Positions 10,796 to 22,039 of a DNA stretch of 64,000 nucleotides are shown here, piece after piece (positions within the stretch are counted from its first letter, which is position 1; each line of letters opens with the position of its first letter). Source of the DNA: Kuschelorhynchus macadamiae. Lineage: Eukaryota > Arthropoda > Insecta > Coleoptera > Curculionidae. The position numbers and the translations under genes were made by a program. The stretch is taken from positions 1,814,001 to 1,878,000 of the forward strand of contig JAUTXW010000561.1 of NCBI GenBank assembly GCA_030620095.1, given 5' to 3'. A model generated the notes under the pieces. That model did no database searches and had not been told where the DNA came from. It saw only the letters and a program-made list of their open reading frames with translations.

Positions 10796-11640
10796 GAACT
10801 TCCCCCGATATGAATCTTTCCTTTTATTAGAAATAGTGAATTGTAATCCAATTTAGTTCAGTACATAGTCATTTATTAACACATATAAATATACAGCATT
10901 TTAAAACATTTTTATTGGTCGCCATTTTGTTTCATCATATTGGATTCCTACCAATATTTTACCAGTTTCAACCTATGCCACCCTTGATTTTTGCGCATAA
11001 TTTAAAATAAATTCAATAAGTACATTTATACACCGCAATTTGATTACATCATGTTGAATTCGTACCAGTTTATCCCTATATCACATTTAATTTTTCTGCA
11101 GAATATAAAATCAATTAATAAGAATTTTTTTACAGTGATTTTTTAATTTTATTTGACCGCCATTTTGAATTCCTAAGACAACTTTACCAGTTTATCTCTA
11201 TATCACCCTTAATGTTTGCGCACAATTTCGAATCAATCCATTAGGCAGTTTTTCAGGGTGAATTTTTATATATTGTATTAAGCAATTTTGTCAGTTGATT
11301 TCTACGTAATACCTGATTTTTGTACAAAATTTGAGACAAATTGCAGTTTTTTAGTAATATATTCTTTTAACATTTCACTAGGCCGTCATTTTGTTTCGCC
11401 AGACTGGATTTTTACCAAAATGTTACCAGGTCATCTTCATATGAAACTTCATTTTTGTGCAAAATTTGAAGTCAATCGGGTAAGTCGTTTTTGAGTTTAC
11501 GCGAACCGACAGTTAGACTGAATTTAGAAAACATGTTTTCGGCATCTAGGGACCCTGAAATGTAAAGATCTGAAAAAATGTCGGATGATTTTTTCACGAT
11601 TACATTACTTTCCTTTTAAGGAAGGGAAATAAAAAGAGTT
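10775..11640 (+). repeat. Element with five ~117-bp tandem units, inserted in Ty3/Gypsy integrase
   Basis: Five diverged units (about 10917-11034, 11035-11147, 11148-11265, 11266-11383, 11384-11500) share the order CCATTTTG, TGGATTCxTACC, ACCAGTTTATC, ATTTTTGCGCAxAATTT and TTTTTAGT. The block continues to a conserved edge near CCTTTTAAGGAAGGGAAAT (about 11630). Integrase coding text stops before it and resumes after it. An inverted copy occupies 1-490. No protein is encoded. It looks like a non-autonomous mobile element, but I do not recognise the family. Confidence 0.55.
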
Positions 11641-11644
11641 ATCT

Positions 11645-11757
11645 CCAAAATTGTCTCAACACTGGGAAGGACCACACCGAATAATCAAGAGGGTTAATGA
11701 CCTGGTTTATCGGATACAGAAAAACCCGAAAAGCAAGATAAAGGTAAACACTGATTA
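11645..11757 (+). pseudogene. Ty3/Gypsy integrase C-terminal remnant, copy 2
   Basis: Reads LSPKLSQHWEGPHRIIKRVN and then DLVYRIQKNPKSKIKVNTDY. This is the chromodomain-like tail of Ty3/Gypsy integrase. It continues the text broken off at about 10795, and is cut at its 3' end by the hAT element starting at 11758. Confidence 0.65.
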
Positions 11758-13094
11758 CAGGGGCGGATGGGCTCCCAGGGGACACCGGGATATTTCCCGG
11801 TGCGCCGGTCCGTCAGGAGCTGTGGTTTTGCGAACTTTTCTTTTCTTTTTTAATAATTTGGATTTAAAAAAGAATTGAAAAAGCAAAAAGCCAGAAATTA
11901 TTAATTAATAGTTTATTGAATGATAAATCTTGGCGTTCGTGCTACAGCTAAGTTTTTGCGGGAAGCTTTACAGAAATATGAGATTATTTTAACTGCCCAG
12001 AAAGAGCAAGAAAGAAAAAAATTCCCGGAGAAGAATGCAAAGATGAAAAGTCGAGTAATAAGAATGACAGATATAGAACCGAAACCTTTCAACATAATTC
12101 TAGATACATTAATTCAATCTGTGGATGAAAGATTTACCAAAAATTTCAGTACTTGTAAAGATTTTAATATTTTAGATGCCAGAAAATTTAACGAATTAAA
12201 AGGCAAAATTCCCCGGAACAGTTTGGAGACTGTATCTGCAACGCTAATGCAAATAAATCCCCTTGCCACCTCCGAGAAACTTCACGATGAGCTAGAGAAT
12301 TTTATGACCAACTAGGACACTCTTAAACTCAACATTAAACAATTCTATGGTTTTCATCTGATCACGAGGACGACATCGATGATGGTGATAAAGATATATG
12401 CAATATACAATGCAAGAGTTGCAGAAATTGCTCACTGTGCTACTATTCTATCATTTGTAAATATTATTTGTATAAAAAGGCTTATCCCATGCTTAGTATT
12501 TAGTAGTATAAATATTTGCTGAGAAGTCCAATTACAGATGCAGCCTGCGGGCGAAGTTTTTCCAAACTGAAGTACTTGAAGAGCATGCTAATGAGTTGCG
12601 AAAACAATATATTTAATGAATAGAAAATGAGGACGTCTTTGACGAATTGGGAAGAACCATTTTATTATCAAAGAAATTGTTATTTTGATTGCAAAACTTA
12701 ATTAAGAGTTTCCTTTTTTAGTTTTGTGATACTTATTTTAAAAATTAATTTTCTTTTTTTTAAAGAATGTGTTTTTACTCATTTGATGTTTATGTTTATA
12801 ATTAATAGTTCCTTTTTTATTTATGTGATATTTATGTTCATAAAATGAAGAGTTTTTTTTCTATTTAAGTTTTTATATTAATAATAAATTATTATAGGCT
12901 ATTTTTTCATGTGTTGTTAATGTAAAAATTTATAATTAGTTTCTTTTATTTATGAGTTATAGTAAAAATATCGTGGTAAACTGATGAAAAAATAAAAATG
13001 TATACCTCACCATTTTTTTGCTGAACCGATGCGGTGCGGCGGTGTCGTTTTTATTGACTTCCCGCGCCTGTCGGAGGTGTCCCATCCGCCCTTA
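11758..13094 (+). mobile_element. Degenerate hAT transposon (~1.34 kb)
   Basis: The left end CAGGGGCGGATGGG and right end CCCATCCGCCCTTA form imperfect terminal inverted repeats. The flanking octamers ACTGATTA (11750-11757) and ATTGATTC (13095-13102) agree at 6 of 8 positions, as expected of an old hAT 8-bp target duplication. The GC-rich ends contrast with the AT-rich interior. It carries a decayed transposase and lies in the tail of a Ty3/Gypsy integrase. Confidence 0.65.
11920..12640 (+). pseudogene. hAT transposase remnant
   Basis: The open part (11920-12315) reads through KPFNIILDTLIQSVDERFTK and LDARKFNELKGKIPRNSL. This resembles the region before the dimerisation domain of TTF/ZMYM-type hAT transposases. 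After stops and frameshifts, 12480-12600 gives AYPMLSI, YKYLLRSPITDAACGRSFSK and KLKYLKS, the hAT C-terminal dimerisation signature (usual form SCERSFSKLKxIK). The N-terminal half and the catalytic region are largely gone, so this copy cannot transpose itself. Confidence 0.55.
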
Positions 13095-13117
13095 ATTGAT
13101 TCAAAAGTACTATAGTA

Positions 13118-13520
13118 TTATGCAAAGGGCATCTATCTTTATTAATAAGGAAGATGATCTTTGTGAATCACATGTCCACGTCACTTGATAACGGAAACTT
13201 TACCATTACAACGTTAATGGATTTGCAAAAGGCATTTGATGTGGAAGATGTTGATACATTTTTAAAAATGGATATAAGGGCTGAAGCACTATCATTTTTA
13301 ATAAAACTTTACAAAAGCAGTATACAGTACTCAATAATACTATATAAGTTTTCTTAGTCATGGTGTCGCCCAGGGCTTAGTTTAGGGGTCCTATTATACT
13401 CACTCAATGTTGGCAGCTTAGAAGTTGTGCTTAAAGCTTAGTGGCCGATATTAGTTTATGAAGAAAGCAATTCAACAGAACTCCGGTTGAAATTAATAGA
13501 GATCTTAAACGTCACTATCT
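13118..13520 (+). pseudogene. LINE RT fragment
   Basis: An open frame (13154-13357) has TLMDLQKAFDVEDVDTFL, matching RT motif A of jockey-type LINEs. Further text after stops resembles motif B (GxxQGLxLGVLLYSLNV). Both ends are truncated. It is closely related to 10434-10560. Confidence 0.55.
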
Positions 13521-13672
13521 TTGGTTTATCCATAATAAAAAAAAATTAACATAAAAAAACTAAATATATACCATTTTCAAAAAAAAAAAAAACAAATTGA
13601 CGGATTCAACTGGTTCAAAGTGCAAAATAGTTAGGACTTATGTTGGATAAACTGACAAGCTGTCATGTAAAA

Positions 13673-13705
13673 CAGGGGCGGATATAGGATGTCAAGGGGG
13701 GCCAA
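13673..13705 (+). mobile_element. hAT-like terminal repeat, solo
   Basis: CAGGGGCGGATATAGGATG followed by a G-rich run resembles the CAGGGGCGGAT end of the hAT element at 11758. No opposite end or transposase was found. Confidence 0.3.
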
Positions 13706-13739
13706 AAAAATGACTGATAAGAGCTCACTTTCGGTACAG

Positions 13740-15140
13740 ACAATAGTTGTCTTACCCATCTCTACATCAAATTTATAAATCATACCTTTTATGGAATAAC
13801 CTCGTTTTTTTTGAAAAAGTACAAAAACCCGAAAATCACACTTCTTCCCAATTAGTTAGTCTGCTTGACAAAGGAAATGAAATTCGCGAATCCCTGGTTG
13901 AATTTAGATTAGCTGTACTGAAAAGAATGTTAAAATTCGTAATTTGGAAAGTGAGGTAGGAAAATGAAGCGATATGGAACTATATGAAGAAATTACAATA
14001 AATAATGGAAAAAGCTAAAAACATTATTATCGACAATTTTAAAAAATGTAAGTCCCAAATATCTAAAGAAATAATAAGTTATGATAAGCCCCGGGTTGTT
14101 AGTGTCTTAAGCAAGCTAGAGATGGATTCTTCTATCGGGTTTAAAGTGGTTAACCTAGGAAAAACTGATAAAAAACTACGGGCCATGACTGTCTTAAATG
14201 AAGAAAATAACTCAGAATTGAAAGTAAAAAGATAATGGTGAAACTAATTGGATTATATGTTAACATAAAGTGGTTCCACAGCTAATTAAGATGAAAAATA
14301 TTAGAATGGCTGATGAAAATATTCCTATACCCAGCATTTCGAATCACAGTCCCTCGCATGCTACTGCCACAACATAGGTAACCTACGTACAAGGTTGAAT
14401 GATGTTATCAAAGTAGTGAGCTTATGTGATTACTCAATTATCATTTTGCTCAAGACTTGGTTACTTGGTTTACCAACGAGTTTTCAGCCGCCGAAATTCA
14501 ATTTGAAAACTATAATGTTTTTAGGAAAGACCGATCTGTAGCAACGAACAATAAAAAAAAGAGGAGGAGGTACATTCATAGCAGTTTCAAAATCTTTAAA
14601 ATCTTAAGAGGAAAATGACCCCTTTTTTAGAGCGAAATAATGTTCTGAGCGAGAACCAGTTTGGTTTTCGGGAATTGAATGGCACTAATGATGCTTTCCT
14701 TGAAAAATTATATACCGACCTAAATATAGGGGTCGTGGCTGCAGCAGTGTTCTGTGATTTCTTCAAGACATTTGATTATGTGAATTACAGAATACTGCTG
14801 GGGAAACTCTCCCATTATGGCTTAGGGGCTTAAATGGTTTGAGTCCTTTCTGACTGGGAGACGACGACAGATTGTAAGGTCATTGAGTATTGTCTGAGAG
14901 CTGTAAAGTGAATCATGGAGTGCCCTGGGAATCGTTGCCTGGCCCAATACTCTTTCTACTCTATATTAATTATCTTGCTACTCTTGATATAAGACGTTCT
15001 TTTAATGTGTTTGCGGATGATACAACTACTTTATGGTCTCATCTAGAGGAAGGTTATTTATACCCGGCTGGCATGTTGGGGGATGCAATGTTGCCAACTA
15101 TTTTTGGGGGAAGATCTAGCAAGGCTAGGGCAAAATAACG
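13740..15140 (+). pseudogene. Decayed LINE: ORF1, endonuclease and RT pieces in order
   Basis: 13747-14235 holds coiled-coil-like text and KAKNIIIDNF.. RVVSVLSKLEMDSSIGFK, resembling a LINE ORF1 tail. About 14380-14600 shows endonuclease N-terminal text (NLRTRLNDVIK, LLKTWLLG, then VFRKDRS and KKRGGGTFIAV). At 14615 it jumps to RT (ENQFGFRELNGTNDAF, VFCDFFKTFDYVNY, GPILFLLYINYL, FADDTTTL). The C-terminal half of the endonuclease and the RT N-terminus are deleted, and several frameshifts are present. Confidence 0.55.
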
Positions 15141-15592
15141 TATTTTCTGGTGTGCAAGGTCCCTGGTAGCGAAACGGGTGTACTAAATTAATGAAAAGCT
15201 AAATTTAATTGATAATAAAGTAAATACTTGAAAGATAATATTCAATCAAAAAGTTCAAAAAAACATTGATTTTTTTGTTTATCTATTACATTAATAATTT
15301 TACAAGAACCTGATACATTTACAATTTATTTTAAAGAAATAATAAAAAAAGAGAATATTCTATATAAGAAATAAAATGCTATTCTATTCCATTCAGTACT
15401 AACATGGGTTAATAGATTTTGAATTTTTTGATTAATACATATATTTAAATGTGTCAAATTTATTAATTGACATAATAAACAATTCACATTAAAATAAATC
15501 TCGCAAAAATTATTATAATATTTTATTTGGCACATTTCCACACTGTGTGCGTTCGTGGCTACATAAGTAAAATAGAATAAGTCAACTGTCAT

Positions 15593-16120
15593 GTTTTAAT
15601 TAGACATTTTTTGTGATTGTGCCGTTTAGTTCAGGTGACTAATAATGTCGGATTGATTTCACAAATTGAAATGGCCTAGTTATAATCTTTAAACAATGCA
15701 ATAAATAAAAGCTAAGAATTTTCCCGACAAAATTGTGGACGAGGATTTCCCCGAAAAAATTGGGGACGAGTAAGTTTGTTGTATAGATAAAAGTGATAAT
15801 ATTCTATAAACTTATATTTTTTAAATAGTTCCTTCGAGATTTGGAAGTTTGATTTGCCTATAGATACAGAATTATCGATTAATTAAATATTTTTCGTTTT
15901 ACCAGCTCTACATTAAAATATGGTATCACACGAAGACCCTAAAAATCGTATAAACACGATTTAAATGGTTTGTTCGGTTGGCAACGCTGTTGGGGCACTC
16001 TCTGTTCTTTGAAAATCATCAGCTCCAACAAGCCGACACGTTTTAACTGGACATTTCTTTGTGATTGTGCCGTTTGGTTCATGTGACTAATAATGTTAGA
16101 TTGCTTTCACAAATTGAAAT
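15593..16120 (+). repeat. Direct repeat of about 80 bp, 447 bp apart
   Basis: 15593-15671 and 16040-16120 share GTTTTAA, GTGATTGTGCCGTTT, GTGACTAATAATGT and TTTCACAAATTGAAAT. They could be edges of two LTRs or a tandemly repeated mobile fragment. No terminal inverted repeat or primer site is evident. Confidence 0.5.
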
Positions 16121-16841
16121 CTTCTAAATGGAAGGAAAATGCTATTTAAGTTCTTCTAGCTGAATTATAAACCATAATATCACATACAAGTTTTTGTCAC
16201 AGGTCGCCATTTTGTACAGACATAGCTAACACAAAGTTTTCCTTTGTTTCAGACATTTTAGTTTCCTTCAAGACTTTTTAATTAAATTGAGGCTTTTATT
16301 TAACACTGAAATGTACTTAATTATACCAAATTTAAGTATCATAAAAATTTCAATTTAAATTAACTTGGAATTCGACCGTACCTTCTGAAGACTCGCGGGT
16401 CTGCAGTACATGGGGACTTCGTTTCGCTTGGCCGCCGCTATTTGACGGGTTTGTGAAGTCTATATAATTTGATTGCAAATTAAAGATGAGTATCTTTTCT
16501 TGATAAATTATTATTTGAATAATGTGTAAAATTGTTTTGTATATTTCTACCGTTCTTTGTAGTAATTTTAAGTATGTTTAACTTTTTAAGTAAATTGTGG
16601 TTTAAAATATTACCTTGGAAACTTAGCTTGGTGTATACTGATAAATACTCTAGTTTTGCTATTCAAGTAATAAAGCAAACGTTGGGCACAGCTAAACAGC
16701 TATGACCACAGAACAATAGTATAGTTTTAATTTTTTTATAAGCTTTACGCACATTCACTTTTGAATACTTCCATTTACGTCATTCTTAAATTTATTTATT
16801 AACTTTTTTAGTTTAAACAACCGAAAATATAGTTTTTATTT

Positions 16842-16844
<3 letters not shown>

Positions 16845-16912
<68 letters not shown>
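16845..16912. repeat. (AT)n microsatellite
   Basis: Pure AT dinucleotides after a short CA run (CACACACAT). Confidence 0.95.
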
Positions 16913-16916
<4 letters not shown>

Positions 16917-17344
16917 CTTACAGTTATCCATTCTTTTTAGTTCTTAAACAAACAGAAGCTCAAAGAAATTTCTTTATAGAGATATAGGCATTATAAAATT
17001 ATCTAATATATTAAAATTAGATCAGAGTAAAATGTTTTAAATCTATTTATAAATGTCAAAAAAACTTTTAAAAGAAAAATAAAAGATAATTATAAGTTGA
17101 ATAATTATTTGTGATATTCAGCTGCCATACATTCTGTAATATGTGAGTATCTTTGAATGTATGCTTTGTGGCATATCTAATAATTTTATTAACTATTTTC
17201 CGAGACCAGCACTATGGTATTTGGCATTGGAATTATTTATTAAATAGGATTACCTGTACCGAATATGACAATGTATAATGTATGTATACTGTTTAGTCAC
17301 CACAATATATGTGCATATTGGAATTCTGGAGAGTTTATATACAT

Positions 17345-17990
17345 TTTTATTTACTTATTTATTTATTTCACAGTATCAACAGCAAGAAAAAAATGCCAAT
17401 TACAGACACTGGGACTTAAAGTTAACACAATAAACATATTAAATAATAAATACACTATCCAACTTTACATACTAATCACAATGGTTACAGTCCCAAAAAT
17501 ACATATACAATAATACTAAGTTATAGGTTGAGATCGAAAAAGTTTATCTGTTATTTTGTTCTTGAACTGCTTCAGCGAAATATTGTCAATGTCAATATCA
17601 TTAGCATATTTATTAGACAGTGAGCACATTCTGTATATAGGTTTTTATTCTTCTATTTTCCATGGATAAACAGTTAAACATATGAAGCAAAGTCCAATTA
17701 TTAAAACCTCACGCAGGGTAGTAACCAAATTTTTTAAAATATAGAAATTTAAGAAACTATCTTTGGATTCTTTCAATACAGTTAATCCAAATATCATATT
17801 GTGGAGCCCATATAAGACAACCATATTCCAATTAGAAATTTTTAAAATCTTGTTTATAGTTTATAGCATTCAGAATATGACTCAATTCTTACTGACTGTC
17901 TGAATATTAAAAGAATCCTAGGGCTTGATACTTTGCTAGGACATAGAAATCAGAGAACTTTTAGATTTTTGAAACGCCTAATTAACAAGA
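17345..17990 (-). pseudogene. LINE 3' fragment (RT C-terminus and 3' UTR)
   Basis: The minus strand, with stops, reads LEYGCLIWAPQYDIWINCIE, RIQRKFLKFL and FGYYP, the post-RT region of jockey/CR1-type LINEs (usual form LEYxxxIWxPxYxxxIxxIExVQ). The left end (about 17345-17370) is a T-rich TTTA/TTAT tract, the complement of a LINE A-rich tail, fixing the orientation. Confidence 0.55.
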
Positions 17991-18399
17991 TCAACAGGTA
18001 GATTTAATTCTGGTATGGCGGGGTTTATCCAACTTTTTAATTTAAATTTCTTATTCTCATTTTGTAATCCTTCATATGTGTTTCTTTATTTTTATCTGAT
18101 AGTGATTTAACCGATTTCTTAATTCCTATTCTTAATTTAAAAAAGTTCATAGAAAACCGCCATGTTGTTTGTTTACATTTTGATATTGCCAAAATGAAAT
18201 TTTTAAAATCTATATTCATCTAAGTTTTTGAATTAAATAATGGTTAAAAAACAATAAGAGAGGGCTAGTGTAACCTGCAGAGCTGAAGGCAGAACAAAAA
18301 TTTTCTGCAAATGTGTCGTTCTTTTACGCTCATTGAACATTACGTATTTATGAACTCCGAGATTTGTAAACAAAAAAAAATTTACAAAAAATCTTTTTT
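17991..18399. other. No gene seen
   Basis: A lysine-rich minus-strand open stretch (18037-18219) shows no recognised motif. The rest is stop-rich. Confidence 0.35.
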
Positions 18400-19450
18400 A
18401 TTATCATGGATGCAGAAGGCCAGTATGTAAGGTCTTTGGATGGCTTACTTTATTTGAAGTAAAGCTCTTACAACCCACTGGAAGCCGGAAAATGGTTTTT
18501 CACTGTGATGCATGTGTCACAGGAAAAACTAGCAAGTTACTGAGAGGGTTTACGGAAGGCAAGAACTTATAATTGAATAAAAAAATAAAATCATAATCCT
18601 TCTTAAAAATAAAATTGAGCAATTAAAGAAAGAGAAGCAAGAGCTAACAATATAATATTCAGAAAGCAGTATTCAGAACAAGAAATATGCATTGCAAAAG
18701 GAGTTGTAGAGTTAAGATTAAAAAAGAAACTTAAAACAAGATGATTTAATTATTAAACCACAGAAAAACAAGAGCTGTGAAAAGTTTCAGAGTGACTTGG
18801 TGAAAATTATTGACCCGGTGACTTTGGATATTAATGGATGTGCAAATTGGTAAAAGTCTGGTAAATGGTGACTGTTTACTTGAATATGATAAAACACAAG
18901 GTTGGGAACAGATAAAGAAAAAAATTGAACATAATCTTCAAAAGGAGTACAAGGTCTGAGTACTCAAGAGAATTAATCGTAGAATTAAGATCATTAATTT
19001 ATCTGAGTCAGTGGCAAAAGATTAGAATGTTATCTTAAAAAAAGTTGAACAATAGAATAGAATTAGTAATGCACAGGAAAGTTTGAAGTTTAATATTTTG
19101 CATATGTCACAAGTACAAAATAAAAAGTTCAACATAATAACAGAGGTGCACAGTGAAACATTTGATATATTCCTGGAAAAGATGGCAGTTCAATTAAATT
19201 TGTACAGGTGTAAAGTATACGAATTCATCAGTCTAAGTAAGTATTACAACTGCTGCGGTTTTAATCATACAACAAAAGAGTCCAAGATGTAGTAAAGAAC
19301 ATAGCCAAGACGAGTGTAGAGTAAAAAAAGGTCAAGTGTATTAACTGTATAAGGGTAAATATGACATGGTTTGAATCTGAATGTTTATGAAAAAGGTCTG
19401 AAAAGTAGCAACTAAAGGTGATATGTGTAAATTTGCAGAGTTAAATAAAT
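18400..19450 (+). pseudogene. LINE ORF1 (gag-like) remnant with CCHC knuckles
   Basis: Opens with MDAEGQYVRSLDGLLYL at about 18406 and continues through stops. The clearest part (19083-19292) reads VQLNLYRCKVYEFISLSKYY followed by NCCGFNHTTKESK, a decayed CCHC knuckle. About 19300-19330 gives CSKEHSQDEC and about 19335 KCINC, the second and third knuckles. This order is typical of ORF1 in I/jockey-type LINEs. No RT follows directly, and a Ty3/Gypsy gag begins 400 bp downstream. Confidence 0.5.
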
Positions 19451-19875
19451 TTGATGAGCTAAGGCAGTTTATAATAAAATCAAATAAAGACATTGCCATA
19501 TTGATTAAGGCTCATATTACTTATCAATAATAAAATGTGATTCTCAAAGGAGGCAAAAGATGCAGTAATATATTTTATAAAAAATACATATAAATGTATT
19601 GTTGTACATTTAGTCTTAGTTATACATTTGTAAAGTTTTAGGTGAATTTATTTATTATTTCTTATTTTAATGAACTAGACTTATCTTAGTTTTTATCCAT
19701 GTAATGACTATGGTAGTGTGAAAAATCTTTCTTGAATATTCTTTTCACCCTGTAGTATTTAGATTATTCTAAAATTTTCTAGATCATTCCATCCTTTTCT
19801 AAAGCCTTCTTTCCTGAAGATTTCAAAGTTTTAACAAGTTGACAGTGACAAGTTTAAAAAAATTTACATTCCATA

Positions 19876-20110
19876 ATGAACTTGTTGATGGCAATGAACA
19901 AAATCCAAGAATATGTAAAACAAGAAATACGAGGCATGAAGAGAAGTCGTCAAGAAGACATGAAGAGAAGTCAAGAAGTTATGAAGAGGAGCCAAGAAGA
20001 TATGAAGCAAGAACTCAAAGAAGACAAGAAGAGGAACCTAGTACTTACAGACGACATGAGGAAGAACTAAGAATACATGAACATGGCAGAAAGAACTAGT
20101 AGTAGAAAGA
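19876..20110 (+). pseudogene. Ty3/Gypsy Gag N-terminal coiled coil with 21-bp repeats
   Basis: The frame MNLLMAMNKIQEYVKQEIRG runs into four MKRSQE(D/V)-type heptads, encoded by 21-24-bp direct repeats (about 19935-20010). Heptads of this kind start Gag in several insect Ty3/Gypsy elements. The overlapping frame from 19839 (RHEEKSRSYEEE..) is the shifted reading of the same repeats. Gag C-terminal text reappears at 20893 beyond a minus-strand LINE piece, so this is probably the start of the same element. Confidence 0.5.
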
Positions 20111-20344
20111 GCTAGTAGAAGCAAGAGAAGTGTATAAAGTGAAACTACAGTGCCATAGGCAAAAATATAATATAATAAAAGTCTTCAAGAGTATGAGGCA
20201 GATATCGTGTGACTAATCAACTTGACTTATCCTGAAGAGCTGTTGTATGTATTTTTAAATTTACTATATTATGGTGTATACAAGCATAAACTTTTATGTC
20301 GAGAAAATATATTAAAATTAACATAAACAGAAATTATTTAGTAA

Positions 20345-20892
20345 CTAACTGAAAATACAATAATTATTCTTCTTAATATACTATAAATAACTTGAATTCT
20401 TTCTTAAACCTATTTACATTTTGAATCGTTCTTATACTAGTAGTTTTTAAGTTTAGGTTATTAAAGTTTAAGGGAATAATTAGATTTTTGTTTAACATTG
20501 CACAATTGTCATGATTGTGTGATAACAGTAGTATTGTTTTCTAATAATTTTCTGGCATAAATGAATAGTGCGACTGCTATTGTATATAGTGTTCTAATAT
20601 TGCATACTTTAGTGGAGAACAGCAAGTCTGAGGAATATAATCGATTTTTGTTATAACAAATGTATATTACCTTTAGTAATTATTTCTGAATCATATTTAC
20701 TTTGTTTCGTGTACTGTTATATAGGCCTCCCCATACAATAATGCCATACTTGGTTAATGACTCCACTAAAGCTTTGTTAATAATAATTAGAATGTTTATA
20801 TTTAAAAATTATTTGAGAATATAAAATTTATGAATTAAACAACATATTCTTTTTGAAAGATATTCTATGTCCGGGTGCCATTTTAGATATTG
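20345..20892 (-). pseudogene. LINE RT C-terminal fragment
   Basis: The minus strand reads LKWHPDIEYLSKRICCLIHK, then ALVESLTKYGIIVWGGLYNS, then NKNRLYSSDLLFS and IRTLYTIAVALFIYARK with stops. This is the thumb/connection region of jockey-type LINEs (the usual YGIxxWG motif is evident). It interrupts Ty3/Gypsy gag text whose two halves lie at 19876-20110 and 20893-21110. Confidence 0.6.
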
Positions 20893-21110
20893 ATCAAGCA
20901 AGAGTTGGCATTAAGCTGTTTTCCTGAATCCCTTTGTGATCCTGATACCAACCAGGCTTTAAGAATGTCCAGAATAAAGAATATTTCAGAAGCTCTTGCA
21001 TATGCCTTTCATTTTGGAATGCCCAAACAAACAACCAGGAGTCGAGGAAAACTATGAAGACTACAGTACACTCCAGAATACCGGACGACAAATGAAAATA
21101 CTTCGAACAT
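20893..21110 (+). pseudogene. Ty3/Gypsy Gag C-terminal remnant
   Basis: Plus-strand reading gives ELALSCFPESLCDPDTNQAL, RMSRIKNISEALAYAFHF and KQTTRSRGK. This matches the end of the Ty3/Gypsy capsid (FIDGLxDxDxQxALRMxRxxxxxEALxYALEFE). No stop lies within about 55 codons. The zinc-knuckle part is not recognisable. Confidence 0.6.
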
Positions 21111-21319
21111 TTTAAAAGAACTGTAAGAGATTCTTCTTAAACAACAGAAAGACGAAAACACTGCTGTACCAGCAATGGGAATCCTGACGATATTTAGGAT
21201 ATCTCCTATTATTCAGTTTTAAGGTGGACAGGTGGCACCTGCAAAATAGGTGCCACCAAGCCCCATTGACTTAAATAAAAATTAAAATATCCCGGCTGCA
21301 AAAGAATGGCTCTAGCTTG

Positions 21320-21550
21320 GTAGAATTAGGGAAGATATGCGGTCTGGCGTGTGAAATGGCACTGGATACCGGCTCAACACACACAATCGTGAAGCCAGAC
21401 ACTATAGCTTCTTGTACGTCAGAAAATAAATACAAAAAACTATGTTTGGAAACCACCAATGCTGAAATGTTACCTGTGAATGAAGCTGAAATAATCCTGG
21501 AAAGCACTACCTTCATACACTGTTTTAGTCGCAGATATAATGGATGATGC
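21320..21550 (+). pseudogene. Ty3/Gypsy aspartic protease remnant
   Basis: Contains MALDTGSTHTIVKPDTI, the LDTGSxxT active-site loop of retrotransposon proteases, followed by ETTNAEMLPVNEAEI. The aspartate is present. The open frame is 76 codons, shorter than a full protease with flanking text. The following open stretch (21658-21951) has no motif I can identify. Confidence 0.6.
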
Positions 21551-22039
21551 CATTCTTGATTTTATGTACCAACATAAGTTTGTTCTTCATACAAACAATG
21601 AAAGTCGTCCATAAGAAAAAAACAGTTAAGAGATAGAATAATTCCACTATCCGAGAAGTGGTTTTGCTAGAAGTTGCTACCTTACCGAGTTCGGAATGTA
21701 GTAAAATGATGACGTTTGATGATTTCCAGAAAGAAGTAATTTTATTTGAATCAGTTCAAGACTGTCCACTACATGCAAAATTACCAGCAAGAACCTTAAC
21801 TCAGTGCAGAGGAAACATAATGTTTTGTTTTGTTAAAATGATGAATCTAAATATTGACAAGAATGGAACTTGCCAACCTGCCAGTACCATATTTACCTGT
21901 ACAGCCTTGCCACCCTCAAGACCTGCAAATATTCTACCTAAAGTACCTTAAGATGTGATGATTTCATCATAATGTTTATTGAATCAAGTGCAGGTGACTA
22001 AATTGGAAGAAATTCTGTGAAGAAATCCAGATGTTTTAT

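Larger units (their letters stand above)
15150..17344. other. No gene; holds one direct repeat and an (AT)n tract
   Basis: AT-rich with many stops on both strands. The minus-strand open stretch 15326-15592 has no motif. Around 15721-15770 two near-repeats (CCCGACAAAATTGTGGACGA, CCCCGAAAAAATTGGGGACG) look like the region after a Ty3/Gypsy pol gene, but no coding part is attached. The direct repeat and the microsatellite are listed separately. Confidence 0.35.

Noticed and set aside
18037..18219. 60-codon lysine-rich minus-strand ORF
   Set aside because: Short, no motif, no context; expected by chance in AT-rich DNA.
21658..21951. 97-codon open stretch between protease and integrase of a Ty3/Gypsy remnant
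   Set aside because: No RT or other domain motif; probably a decayed or shifted part of pol. Not annotated as a gene.
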